NCBI GenBank assembly: GCA_016795155.1
Contig: JAEUIE010000002.1
Span: forward strand, 149,382 to 213,381
Direction of reading: 5' to 3'
Origin: Planctomycetia bacterium
GTDB lineage: Bacteria; Planctomycetota; Planctomycetia; Gemmatales; HRBIN36
DNA length: 64,000 bases
This document shows, piece by piece, positions 36,235-44,308 of the stretch. The notes beneath the pieces are model-generated. The model saw only the letters and a program-made list of their open reading frames with translations. It was not told the DNA's origin and did not search any database. Within the stretch, counting starts at the first letter, position 1, and each line of letters opens with the position of its first letter. The position numbers and the translations under genes are program-made.

Positions 36235-37278
36235 ATGCGATCTCGCAAGCCCTGGTACCGCAAACAGACTGATGCCTGGTACGTCACCATCGATGGTACC
36301 CAGCACTGCTTAGCCACTGGAAAGAAGAACAAGAAGGAAGCCGATCTAGAATTCCACAAGCTCATGACCGAGCGGGGAATTCTGCCGAAGTCTCTGAAGA
36401 GATGTTCGGTCAAAACCATCATTGATCTTTTCCTTGATTGGTCCAAGACTCATCACGAGCCTGAAACGGCCAAATTGCATCGTGCCTTTCTGACTGACTT
36501 CTCCGGTTTCAGCAATTACAGTTCTCTGACCACTGATTCTATACTCCCCTTGCATGTTACACGTTGGGTTGATGCCAGGCCCACTTGGAAATCCAAGCGA
36601 GCTGCCATGGCCAGTGTCAAAAGGCTTTTCTCGTGGGCTGAGCAGGAAGGTTTACTGAAAGAAAACCGTCTACGCCGGATTAAGCTGCCTGCCAACAAGT
36701 CGAGAATGGTAACTCTTTCTGAGAAAGAACGGCACGAAGTTCTTGATGCAATCAAAGACAAAGCCTTCAAGCGTTTCGTAATCGCATTACAGAATACTGG
36801 GTGCAGACCGAGTGAGATTGCTCGCGTGACAGCAAGCGACGTTTATTTGGACAAGGGAATTTGGATTCTGCACAAGCACAAAACGGGGAAACACACTGGC
36901 AAGCCTCGTGTCATCTACTTGAACGATGAGATGATGAAACTCTGTACGGAACTGGTGGCTGAACATCCTACAGGACCGTTGTTCACAACCATGAAGCGAG
37001 TCAGAGTGAATGGCGAACTCCAAGAGCGTGGATTTTCCAAGAACGGCATTCGCTGTAGATTTCGGGAACTAAGGAAGAAACTCCCTCACCTCCAGCAACT
37101 GATTGCCTACGCGTATCGCCATTCGTTTGCTACTGATGCTTTGGAAAAAGGTGTTGGCGTTGCCCAGGTGGCGGAGTTGCTTGGCCATCAGTCGCTGGAC
37201 ATGCTCACCAAGCATTACTGCCATTTGAATCAGCGAATCGAACATCTTCGCCAAGCAGCCAATTCGGCGACTGCCTAG
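36235..37278 (+). CDS. tyrosine recombinase (site-specific integrase)
   Basis: 347 residues from ATG 36235. An in-frame ATG at 36217 adds 6 residues; both lack a strong ribosome site. The N-terminal DNA-binding domain (KPWYRKQTDAWYVTIDG, about 4-60) is followed by a SAM-like core-binding domain (VKTIIDLFLDWSK). Catalytic residues: Arg in NTGCRPSEI (about 190), Lys in HKHKTGKHTG, Arg in YAYRHSFATDAL, His in LLGHQSLDML and nucleophile Tyr in TKHYCHLN. The usual His of HxxR is Tyr here (YAYR). Adjacency to tRNA-Pro indicates integration of an island at that gene. Confidence 0.93.
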   Translation: MRSRKPWYRKQTDAWYVTIDGTQHCLATGKKNKKEADLEFHKLMTERGILPKSLKRCSVKTIIDLFLDWSKTHHEPETAKLHRAFLTDFSGFSNYSSLTTDSILPLHVTRWVDARPTWKSKRAAMASVKRLFSWAEQEGLLKENRLRRIKLPANKSRMVTLSEKERHEVLDAIKDKAFKRFVIALQNTGCRPSEIARVTASDVYLDKGIWILHKHKTGKHTGKPRVIYLNDEMMKLCTELVAEHPTGPLFTTMKRVRVNGELQERGFSKNGIRCRFRELRKKLPHLQQLIAYAYRHSFATDALEKGVGVAQVAELLGHQSLDMLTKHYCHLNQRIEHLRQAANSATA

Positions 37279-37456
37279 AGACGGAATCTGACTTCGAAGA
37301 GAAGTTTATCGAGCGACGTAAACCTTTCACGTAAACCCGAATGTCAGGATTGTTGTAGCTGCAAGAACTCTGCCACCGTTTCGAGATGCCACTAGAAAAC
37401 TTCCAGTGTCATCCAACGAATCAGGGAGAGTCCTTTTGGTAATACCGAAACAGTTC
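37279..37456. other. gap after the integrase, nothing seen
   Basis: Under 200 bases. No reading frame, hairpin or promoter that I trust. Confidence 0.4.
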
Positions 37457-37984
37457 TTACATAAGTGCTCCTGGCTCTCGGTCACGAAAGCTAAACGATT
37501 CCTTCGATGTAAGTATCACGTGATCTAACAACCTTATGCCCATGACGCGACTGGCTTGAGCAATCTGAGCCGTTAGCTTTTTGTCAGCGTATGATGGCAT
37601 CACTTGACCAGACGGGTGATTATGGGCCACGAGAATGGCACAGCTTGCCGTTTGCAAGGCTATCCCAAGAATCAACCGAACATCTACGGGGCAATCCTGA
37701 AAACCACCCGAGTAGAGCTTAATCCATCCGTTGACATCCAGCGAATTTGACAAGCAGATCAGCATGAACTCTTCTCGAAGCTCAAGCGTGTCCTTATCCC
37801 AAAGTTGCCGCAAATAATGAATGGCTACCTCAGTGGAATCAATCCGATAACTTGGATAGTCCTGCTGCTTCCTTCGATAACTCAACTTGAGTTCAGCTAG
37901 CTGGGCAGTCTTCTTAAATGCTGCTAAGGCAATGCGTTCCGATTTTGCTATTTCAGTTTCTGGTGTGTATGTGTTGATCGTCAT
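37457..37984 (-). CDS. RadC-like JAB/MPN-domain protein
   Basis: 175 residues. The metal-binding JAB motif is complete: AILVAHNHPSGQVMPSYADKKLTAQI with HxHPSG and the following Asp. Upstream are EEFMLICLSNSLDVNGWIKLYSGG and the C-terminal LLDHVILTSKESFSF. AGGAGAATAAAC precedes the ATG. RadC-type proteins are common on plasmids and conjugative elements and are thought to be metal-dependent peptidases or nucleases. The helix-hairpin-helix part of full RadC is missing, as in element-borne versions. Confidence 0.9.
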   Translation of the reverse strand: MTINTYTPETEIAKSERIALAAFKKTAQLAELKLSYRRKQQDYPSYRIDSTEVAIHYLRQLWDKDTLELREEFMLICLSNSLDVNGWIKLYSGGFQDCPVDVRLILGIALQTASCAILVAHNHPSGQVMPSYADKKLTAQIAQASRVMGIRLLDHVILTSKESFSFRDREPGALM

Positions 37985-38027
37985 GTTTATTCTCCTTGAA
38001 GGTCAGGCGGACGCCTGACCATTTCGA

Positions 38028-38399
38028 TTAATCCTCTTCCGGCATCATGATGGTGAGACATGGATTCCCTGCATCGTCGTACCCTCTGAGCGATTTCAAG
38101 GTGACTTTTCTGGCTCCATTCCCGTTGTCGACCTGGAGCGAGAAGAGAAGCCCCTCTTTTTGCGTCGTACATAGCCGAATGGCGTATCGAAGCATTTGGA
38201 GAACATCCCAGAGTCGTCCGGTTTCATCTTGCCAGTCTGCAGATGGTGGCACCTGCACATACTTGCCATGCACGGTAGAGGTCATCGCAACAGGCACTTT
38301 GAAACCCGCTTCCGCTGCAAGTTTTGAAACGTCTATTAGTACCCCGTCCTCGATTGCCTGGATTCTGGTGTAGCTATAAATGATGTTGTCTTTGTTCAT
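38028..38399 (-). CDS. DUF6573-like protein
   Basis: 123 residues from ATG 38399; AGGAAAAAACAG is upstream. A longer frame to 38735 has no start support and covers the GC-rich gap. The start DNIIYSYTRIQAIEDGVLIDVSKLAAEAGFKVPVAMTSTV (in parts) matches DUF6573 proteins found on plasmids and ICEs. The rest is beta-rich with a final acidic tail. Role unknown. Confidence 0.78.
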   Translation of the reverse strand: MNKDNIIYSYTRIQAIEDGVLIDVSKLAAEAGFKVPVAMTSTVHGKYVQVPPSADWQDETGRLWDVLQMLRYAIRLCTTQKEGLLFSLQVDNGNGARKVTLKSLRGYDDAGNPCLTIMMPEED

Positions 38400-38780
38400 C
38401 TGTTTTTTCCTGATGTCGACTGATGCCCCCAAGCAGTCGAGCGTTACCCCGTAGCCGATTAGCAAAATCGCATTTTCGGCTTGAGGGGGGCCGGGTGTTT
38501 CTCGCCCCTTTGGGAAACACACGGCCCCCCGATCCGAAAATACAAAACAGACACGGCGTAGCCGTGACCATCTGGTGTTAAACTGTTCGTAGTGGAAGAA
38601 CGTAGCGAAGCGATTGCAAGGGTAGTGGCGAAGCGTACCAGGCGAAGCCTGGCACGCCCTTGCTAGCGTAGCGGTTGGCAATTGCGGAAGGCTAGAATCA
38701 CAATCGTATGATTCTGGGAAGAAGCGAAGAGGCAATGATGTGCACTAACCTCTTCGGACGTTTGATAAATAGTGTGACAC
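38400..38780. repeat. gene-free region with a cluster of small GC-rich hairpins
   Basis: No credible gene. Hairpins with 3-base loops: ACGGC-GTA-GCCGT (about 38553-38565) and CCAGGC-GAA-GCCTGG (about 38637-38651). Around them GCGAAGCG-type words recur: GTAGCGAAGCG (about 38601), TGGCGAAGCG (about 38625) and TAGCGTAGCGG (about 38664). GCGAAGC is a sequence known to form an unusually stable single-stranded hairpin. A role in single-strand processing such as transfer or replication is inferred only. Confidence 0.55.
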
Positions 38781-39542
38781 TTAGACCACTAATGCCGGTA
38801 TCGGTTTGACATATTCTGCCTGGTCCAGAAGCCCATGCAATCGCATGGTTTGCCGGGCATACTCAGCAGGTTGTTTGATTGCTCTTTCCTTCAAGCCTGA
38901 AGTAAATGCATTCAAAAGTGAAAACACAGTCCTTGGCTGAAATTCCGGAAATGCCGGGTTTCGCCATTCATGCAGAACTTTCCCCAAATCCCGATGCCCA
39001 ATCAATCCCCGTTCAAGAGAACGAAGGATAAGAGAATCGGCTTGCTCCTCAGTAAGCAGCGTAATCAAGAAACGTTGAACACGCTCCGACTCTGCATCCT
39101 TGAAGCTATCAAGAGTGGTCACTGCCCCGCCGATGGCATTGCAGAAATTACGCTCACCATTGATGGTATGCTTCTTTCGCACGAGCAATTCAGAACGAAA
39201 TGCTAGGTTGTCACAACAGAAAACCCGGGTGCCAGCACAGAATCCGAGCGGAAAACTCTTATCGGTCGAATTGCGTACTCCTACAGCCAGTGTGATGCCA
39301 TCTGCTATGGGGGTACCGAGGTCAAGAGTTCCAAAGAACCGATGACCATCACCGGTTACTCCGTAGCGTTCCCGCTTGATGAGATACCCCGCATCCTGCA
39401 AGGTGCCTTTGACTACATCGACAACCCGCCGATGGGCCAGCGGATACCAACGACCGTTTGGCTCAGGAGCCTGTATTCCAGACAGGTCTTGAAGACTGAC
39501 TTCCTTAGCTCCCCGATGCAACATCAAAACTGACTCAGCCAT
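38781..39542 (-). CDS. DUF932 family protein
   Basis: 253 residues from ATG 39542, with GGGGAGG upstream. Longer frames add 34 unsupported residues. Core HRRVVDVVKGTLQDAGYLIKRERYGVTGDGHRFFGTLDL and GTRVFCCDNLAFRSELLVRKKHT is the DUF932 pattern, found on phages, plasmids and integrated elements. It is often beside DUF6573, as here. Role unknown, with a possible link to replication or transfer. Confidence 0.85.
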   Translation of the reverse strand: MAESVLMLHRGAKEVSLQDLSGIQAPEPNGRWYPLAHRRVVDVVKGTLQDAGYLIKRERYGVTGDGHRFFGTLDLGTPIADGITLAVGVRNSTDKSFPLGFCAGTRVFCCDNLAFRSELLVRKKHTINGERNFCNAIGGAVTTLDSFKDAESERVQRFLITLLTEEQADSLILRSLERGLIGHRDLGKVLHEWRNPAFPEFQPRTVFSLLNAFTSGLKERAIKQPAEYARQTMRLHGLLDQAEYVKPIPALVV

Positions 39543-39764
39543 GATAGGCCTCCCCTTTTTGGAACAAGGAAAGCGGCACGAAGAACCTTCGCACATCATC
39601 GCTTCCCGAGTGAGTCGGGAAACATGATTGAATCGTCTACCCAATTAGATTCATTTGATGACGACAGAATACCATTGGTTGATTTCTTAAGAAACCTGGC
39701 TGCAGCAGCAAAAGAATCATTCCCCCCCGGTAAACTTGAAAGCACCTACTATTGGCAAGCAAGT

Positions 39765-40997
39765 TTACTGATTGCCAATGGAAATCCCGTGCTCCAGGGC
39801 AATGTCTTTTAGGAAGGTGGTCAACAATCCACCCGGATTTCGGACTGATCCATTTTGCTTGGCTTCTTTTAGCAATCCCAGCCCCCTCGTGATTGCCCCC
39901 TCACCTAGCCTCCTGGCACATTGTGACCACCAGACTTTGTCAGCATCTGACCCAACTGCTTCTGTAATTCGAAATACAAGGTACTCAAGTTCTTCAGACA
40001 AGGCTGCACCAGCCAACTGTAATGACGAATAGTCTTGCTTTGGAGCAACATTTCTCTTGAAGACCGCAAGCCAATGTCCCTGAAGCGACTTTTCAAAGTG
40101 AAACGATGCAAGACAAGGCAACTTTTTACCAAGTAAACCATTAGCAGCAGACTTCAGAATCTTCCGTATATCAGCATCAAGTGTAGCCTCTATGGGAAGT
40201 GCCTTGGCAAGATCGCGAACAAACCGCCGATGCATTTTCTGCGACACAAACTTCTTGGAAAGATACAGTGCTAGTCGCTGCTCCAGGGGCCGAAGCTGGT
40301 GAAACCACGTGCCACCAAAACCGAGAGCAAAGAATCCACGGGTTTTTGCGATCTCTTGCAAGACGGTACTGACTTCCAAAAAACCAAAGGGAAGTTCTTT
40401 GTCTTCATCTGTCGGATGCGGCTTAAAATAAAAGGCTGAACCAAAGAGCCTCCATGTCATATCAACGTAAGCTTGTCGCTTCTGGTCCCAGAATGCGTTG
40501 GTACAGTGAAAGTCATAACCGCGGAGTACATCAATATCTCGACGCATCCTTACATAGTCCTTCTTCGAGGGATTTCTTTCGCCCCGTCGAAGGAATAATG
40601 ATCGCAACGTGCCAAATTGAATCTGAGTGCCACGAGCTCCCTGTTCGGCATAAAGCTGAAGCAGGTCAAAGAGCAATTCTTGCGTACTCGATCCACCGAA
40701 GCCAAATGGGCCAGGATAAACCCTCCACTGGCGTTTGATAGTCTTGCCATCGTTGCCTGTAATCGTGTCGGAATACTCCAGTGGATCACGTCCATGTTTG
40801 GTTAGGTCAGGTCTGTAAAAGCGAAACAAGGGAAATTCAGCCAGGTCAAAGTCGAAACGACAGGACTTCTCATCCTGCTGTTGAGCTTGATTTGCAATCA
40901 CCTTTTCAAGTGTTGCATTCTCAGGTTTGACCGCGACGTTATCCAGCACCCGTTGCAGAATGGTGCCAATACGCTCAGGAGTTTTCCGGTTTTCCAC
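39765..40997 (-). CDS. replication initiator protein (RepA/RPA type)
   Basis: 410 residues. DFDLAEFPLFRFYRPDLTKHGRDPLEYSDTITG and the following RVYPGPFGFGGSSTQELLFDLLQLYAEQG match plasmid replication initiators of the RPA family (winged-helix initiator). It has a helix rich in RRDIDVLRGYDFHCTN and a C-terminal helical domain. It lies directly downstream of four iterons, which this family binds. Its presence implies the element once was, or can be, an autonomously replicating plasmid. Confidence 0.82.
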   Translation of the reverse strand: MENRKTPERIGTILQRVLDNVAVKPENATLEKVIANQAQQQDEKSCRFDFDLAEFPLFRFYRPDLTKHGRDPLEYSDTITGNDGKTIKRQWRVYPGPFGFGGSSTQELLFDLLQLYAEQGARGTQIQFGTLRSLFLRRGERNPSKKDYVRMRRDIDVLRGYDFHCTNAFWDQKRQAYVDMTWRLFGSAFYFKPHPTDEDKELPFGFLEVSTVLQEIAKTRGFFALGFGGTWFHQLRPLEQRLALYLSKKFVSQKMHRRFVRDLAKALPIEATLDADIRKILKSAANGLLGKKLPCLASFHFEKSLQGHWLAVFKRNVAPKQDYSSLQLAGAALSEELEYLVFRITEAVGSDADKVWWSQCARRLGEGAITRGLGLLKEAKQNGSVRNPGGLLTTFLKDIALEHGISIGNQ

Positions 40998-41108
40998 CTA
41001 GTCACCTCAAACGCATTAAACTAATTAATGCATTTAGATTTAGATCATTGATCCTTTACCTGTCTAGTTCCTCTTTTGGTTCCAAGGCTTATGTCCATTC
41101 CTCGGGAG

Positions 41109-41218
41109 TAAAAGCACGAACGACTCACTCAGGTTTCAGACTAAAAGCACGAACGACAATCAACTTTTCTGAGTAAAAGCACGAACCATCTGGTTCGTTT
41201 CAGACTAAAAGCACGAAC
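41109..41218 (+). repeat. iterons: four 13-bp direct repeats, candidate replication origin
   Basis: TAAAAGCACGAAC occurs at 41109, 41142, 41174 and 41206. Spacing is 33, 32 and 32 bases, about three helical turns, so the copies face the same side of DNA. The flanks alternate (GAG or CAGAC before the repeat). They lie just upstream of the rep gene start. Classic iteron origin layout. Confidence 0.92.
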
Positions 41219-41781
41219 CGTTCTCCCGACAGTCAAGGCAACCTTGGTAGGTTGCTAGCAATCTGATACCAGTGGGATTGCCTATCGGGTGAAAACTGCC
41301 CTTGTTCCAGTTTGTGCGAATGCGGTTTATAGCCAGTAGCAGCCACGTAGGGCAAAGATACGACATGAAGCTAGGCCAACCCCTAGCCCCCGTTTCAATC
41401 TGAGCTCCTGCTCGAATGTGCCAACATCAGAACCAGCGTTCTACTTTGCTTGATGCTGGGTAGTAAACCAGAATCGCTGTAATCCTGCATTCCTGTAAAT
41501 CCATCAATCAGGATTTCCTAGGTAAGCTGCCTAGCAGAATGAACGCGATTCCGGCAATTCTGTTAGCTCTATATCCGGAAAGCTCTTTCATACAGCATTC
41601 CAGAAAGCTGGAAACAACAGTGATCCCCCAAATCATGCATGGCTGGCCATTGGAGTATTCAGGCAAACTGAATTACGGAAATGCAGTTCGTGCGGAAATG
41701 TGGCAATAACCTGAATCCTCTTCAAGCAGCTTATATGCAAAACAGCAATGCCAGTAAGACTGGGTTTTCCGCCAAACAGAA
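41219..41781. other. gene-free region beyond the iterons with partition-type repeats
   Basis: 560 bases without a credible gene. A palindrome TTCCAG-AAAG-CTGGAA lies at 41598-41613. AGCATTCCAGA (41594-41604) and CTGGAAACAACAGTGAT (41608-41624) reappear on the other side of the parA operon (42895-42933). These are candidate partition sites. Rest shows nothing clear. Confidence 0.5.
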
Positions 41782-42111
41782 TTACTTGATTGGCCGACCG
41801 CCAGAAAGCTCGGCTTCTCGTTGTTGATAGGGCCCACCGTTTTCACGCTCGACTTCTTCGATTGCTTTCCTGATCCCACGTTCTGCAATCTTGGCAATTG
41901 TCAGCCGGGGATTCCAGTATGCTGCATTCTTCACACGGTTGATTAAGCTATGATCCAAATGCACGGTAAGTTTCTGACGATCATTTGCTGTTTCAAGTAT
42001 TGATACCGGGGAAGGTGACGAGTTTGCCATTTCGTGGGGTTGTTGCGGTATCAGTGTGGCGAATGGATCTGCCCCGATGGTAGATGCTCGATTAGTTCGC
42101 TGCTTTGTCAT
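41782..42111 (-). CDS. small DNA-binding partition partner (RHH type), candidate
   Basis: 109 residues with a disordered N-terminus (rich in Ser/Pro/Gln) and a C-terminal core RQKLTVHLDHSLINRVKNAAYWNPRLTIAKIAERGIRKAIEEV that looks like a ribbon-helix-helix fold. It overlaps parA by 20 bases, the usual arrangement for a centromere-binding partner (ParG/ParR-like). No strict ParB motif. Partner role is inferred from position. Confidence 0.7.
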   Translation of the reverse strand: MTKQRTNRASTIGADPFATLIPQQPHEMANSSPSPVSILETANDRQKLTVHLDHSLINRVKNAAYWNPRLTIAKIAERGIRKAIEEVERENGGPYQQREAELSGGRPIK

Positions 42112-42874
42112 GTACGATTTCCTCCTGTGCTAAAATTTCCTTTGCTAATGATCGATAGTCTTCCGTACCAGGGCTGTTCGGTGAATAGGTGGTAATGGGC
42201 TCACCCATTGATGGACATTCCGCCAACCGCACATTCTCGCGAATGCTGGTTTTCAAGGTTTGCGGAAAACGACTCCGTAACTTTTCAACAACTTCTGGAC
42301 CATGATTAGTGCGGTTATCAAGTCGGCAGGGAAGAATACCGGCGATATACAGCGTAGGATTCAATCGCTTCCGAACTACGTCAACAGTCTGAAGCAATTG
42401 AGCTAACCCTTGCAGCCCCATGACATGGCACTCAACTGGAACTAATACCTCACGGACAGCCGTAAGAGCATTTACCGTCAAAATGCCAAGCGTTGGAGCA
42501 CAATCAATTAAGACATAGTCGAATTGATGCTCTATTGCTGATAGCTTTTCTCGGAAGATAGTTTCTGCACCTGGTTCATTGGAAAGTGCCTTTTCAGCAC
42601 CTACCAACCAAGCTGATGCACCAACGAGGAATAGATTCGCTGTGCCAGTCGGCTGAATTAAATCAGTCAGTGTGGTTCGTGCGGGTTCAGCGAACAAGTC
42701 AAACACGCCACGTCCAGTAGTGTGAGTTACCAACCAACTGGTGGTCGAATACTGCGGATCTAAATCGATCAGCAGCACTTTCTTATCCTGTTCAGCCAGG
42801 CATGCTCCAAGATTCACTGTGGTGGTTGTTTTACCCGTTCCACCTTTTTGATTCACGACAGCAATTGCACGCAT
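42092..42874 (-). CDS. parA: ParA-family partition ATPase
   Basis: 260 residues. Deviant Walker A KGGTGKTTT at residue 10, switch I DLDPQYSTTSWL, switch II DYVLIDCAPTLGILTVNAL and later LEQLLQTVD-type helix. It segregates plasmid copies with its partner on a centromere. The start faces the group II RNA element. Part of the plasmid backbone with the rep gene. Confidence 0.93.
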   Translation of the reverse strand: MRAIAVVNQKGGTGKTTTTVNLGACLAEQDKKVLLIDLDPQYSTTSWLVTHTTGRGVFDLFAEPARTTLTDLIQPTGTANLFLVGASAWLVGAEKALSNEPGAETIFREKLSAIEHQFDYVLIDCAPTLGILTVNALTAVREVLVPVECHVMGLQGLAQLLQTVDVVRKRLNPTLYIAGILPCRLDNRTNHGPEVVEKLRSRFPQTLKTSIRENVRLAECPSMGEPITTYSPNSPGTEDYRSLAKEILAQEEIVHDKAAN

Positions 42875-42894
42875 AGACCTCTGGGGTTCTTATC

Positions 42895-42933
42895 CTGGAA
42901 CAACAGTGATTCCGTTTGGCCAAGCATTCCAGA
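42895..42933. repeat. candidate partition repeat upstream of parA
   Basis: CTGGAACAACAGTGAT (42895-42910) and AGCATTCCAGA (42923-42933) are near copies of the pair at 41594-41624, one base shorter in the first word. They flank the parA operon. Could be operators or parS. Confidence 0.5.
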
Positions 42934-42974
42934 GATGTAGGAAGCCCGTCAATAGGGCAAATACAGCATAGTGG

Positions 42975-43143
42975 AGTTTCCAGCATGAATTGATCTACTA
43001 TCTCACACAGCAGAACAAGGTTCTGTGGTTGTCAGCAACGCACGCAGCGTTACTGGAAACTGTCATTGAGCGACAGTCTCAACCAGAAGTCGGCTACCAA
43101 CCGATGAAGGCGACGGCTACCACCGTTACGAGACTGGCTCGTC
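42975..43143 (+). ncRNA. structured leader upstream of domain V
   Basis: AGTTTCCAG (42975-42983) pairs with CTGGAAACT (43053-43061), enclosing CAGAAC-AAG-GTTCTG (43011-43025). Then TTGAG-CGACAGT-CTCAA (43066-43082) and two tandem small hairpins with a CTACCA(A) loop (TCGG/CCGA and ACGG/CCGT, about 43090-43125). This is compact RNA-like structure that runs directly into domain V. A reading frame 42990-43256 crosses it and domain V, and I take it as a shadow of the structure. Confidence 0.5.
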
Positions 43144-43177
43144 GAGCCGGATACATCGAGAGATGTTCGTCCGGTTC
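43144..43177 (+). ncRNA. group II intron domain V
   Basis: 34 bases, exactly the canonical length. The lower helix GAGCCGGA (43144-43151) pairs with TCCGGTTC (43170-43177) in 8 pairs, one G-U. There is one U (43152) on the 5' side, a 5-bp upper helix ACATC/GATGT, a GAGA (GNRA) tetraloop (43158-43161) and a 3-base TCG bulge. The catalytic AGC triad is at 43145-43147. No group II intron domain I-IV precedes it: only about 270 bases separate it from the divergent parA. Confidence 0.9.
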
Positions 43178-43179
43178 AA

Positions 43180-43248
43180 GGAGCACTGCAGGAAGTAAAA
43201 TCCGCTTCCTTTGTAGGGAAGAGGAACAATCTCATGCTTTGACTCCAT
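43180..43248 (+). ncRNA. candidate group II domain VI with bulged branch-point adenosine
   Basis: Two bases after domain V (usual linker). GGAG (43180-43183) pairs with CTCC (43243-43246), CA (43184-43185) with TG (43240-43241), leaving A43242 bulged on the 3' strand, where the branch-point sits. AT (43247-43248) is the AY intron end expected 6 bases later. The inside has extra hairpins (CTGCAGGAAG with CTTCCTTTGTAG, 43186-43216, allowing a G-T pair and a 1-base bulge), more than a standard domain VI, so the fold is tentative. Confidence 0.55.
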
Positions 43249-43257
43249 CCGCATAAG

Positions 43258-44275
43258 TAGGCGGGCGACAAGGACAGACCTCATGCACTTGATGAGGCCG
43301 GAATGTTTGAAGCGGGTGAAAATCCCGTCCATGGGGTAAGGGCCAAAGCCGTAATGGCAATTCGGGTGCAAGTCCCGTTAGGCTCGTATAACATGGCGAG
43401 GGTGGGGAGTGCTCATGGCAGAAATGCCAGAGCCCGGCTTGTAGACGCAAGTCGGCGATGGGGTGATGAACAAGCTCCACGATGAATAGCTCAACCACAC
43501 AAAGGCGAATAAATCGCTTCCTCGTGAAGATGCATCGAGACGGAGCCGAACCGCAAACGGCAAAAGCAGGTGGGTAAGGTTGGCCTTGTGCCTTCTCCGA
43601 CCTGAAATCACCAAAGTCTCTTTGGTGGAAACTATGCCTGGGCGGGAGCCTGGGACATGCTGCTTTTGGCCTGAGGAGTCATACCTCCTCTAGCGACGTG
43701 ACGATGCAACTGGGCTCTGCAAAGTTTGCAGGGCTGCACAGAACATTTCTAACTTGGGATCTTCCATTGTGGCCGGGCTTGGTAACCCGGTGCCAGGGCA
43801 TAGTCGACCTGGTGTTTCAAAAACGATGGAAAGGGAGAGTGGGGCAAGTAGGAACTGGGCGGGAGCCCAAACGGACATACTGCAAGGCAGTGGCGTGGCC
43901 GTTCGTGTCTTTACGGGTGGTGCCGGAAGACAGTTCGTAACGAAAGCCCTGACGAGCATTTCGCTCTGACAGATTCCTATAAAGCCCGGGGACGGGAGGT
44001 AGCAGCAGGCAAAGCATCGAAATCATCGGAAGATGGTTTCGCTTCTTTGGCGGCATTTTGACAGTCGACAGGTGAGGTGTACCCCGAACCTATCGACCGT
44101 AAGGTTTCCGCTACCTCCATACTTTGGGCAACGACAACTATAGGAAGGTACGGAGCTTCACGATGAAGCTCCAACTTCCAGAAGGATGGACAGGCGAAAA
44201 GGATTTTGCAGCAAGGATGCATCTGCTCGGCTTCATGGAAGGGTGTGCCGTAAACACCCTTCATTTTCTTCCTGA
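43258..44275 (+). ncRNA. large structured RNA with group II domain I-like motifs
   Basis: About 1 kb with no credible gene on either strand and dense strong hairpins: CCTCAT/ATGAGG (43279-43297), CGGG-TGAAAAT-CCCG (43313-43327), CGGG-TGCAAGT-CCCG (43363-43377), TGGCA-GAAA-TGCCA (43416-43429), CACCAAAG-TCT-CTTTGGTG (43609-43627), GAGGAG/CTCCTC (43673-43690), TGGGC-GGGA-GCCCA (43856-43869), CGAAATCATC-GGAA-GATGGTTTCG (44018-44041) and the long-range GGAGGTAGC (43995-44003) with GCTACCTCC (44110-44118). Also GGAGCTTCA/TGAAGCTCC (44152-44172) and GAAGGGTGT/ACACCCTTC (44238-44262). The GGTGAAAATCC and GGTGCAAGTCC words resemble the group II domain I tag. Several loops are GNRA. No GTGYG start is obvious: GGGCGACAAGG (43263) is the nearest. 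Confidence 0.75.
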
Positions 44276-44308
44276 AGCAATTTTAGCCATAACCTCGATC
44301 AGTACTTG

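Noticed and set aside
38399..38735. N-terminal extension of the DUF6573 gene to 235 aa
   Set aside because: The added part crosses the hairpin cluster and lacks a ribosome site. The internal ATG matches the family start.
38400..38780. Coding gene in the 38.4-38.8 kb gap
   Set aside because: Frames there are open by chance in GC-rich hairpins. No start signals.
39624..39812. 62-aa frame overlapping the rep gene end
   Set aside because: Overlaps the rep 3' end and has no start signal or conservation mark.
41109..41218. CRISPR-like repeats
   Set aside because: Only four 13-bp copies with 19-20 base spacing in front of rep. No cas genes. These are iterons.
42990..43256. 88-aa reading frame across the domain V region
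   Set aside because: It overlaps the perfect domain V and other hairpins, has no ribosome site, and its repeated-looking residues follow the RNA helices. Treated as a shadow.
43258..44275. IscB/TnpB-type omega RNA
   Set aside because: The following protein lacks RuvC, HNH and zinc motifs, and domain V identity points to group II RNA.
43690..44305. Short open frames on both strands in the structured RNA
   Set aside because: GC-rich hairpins remove stops on both strands. None has a start signal or recognisable motif.
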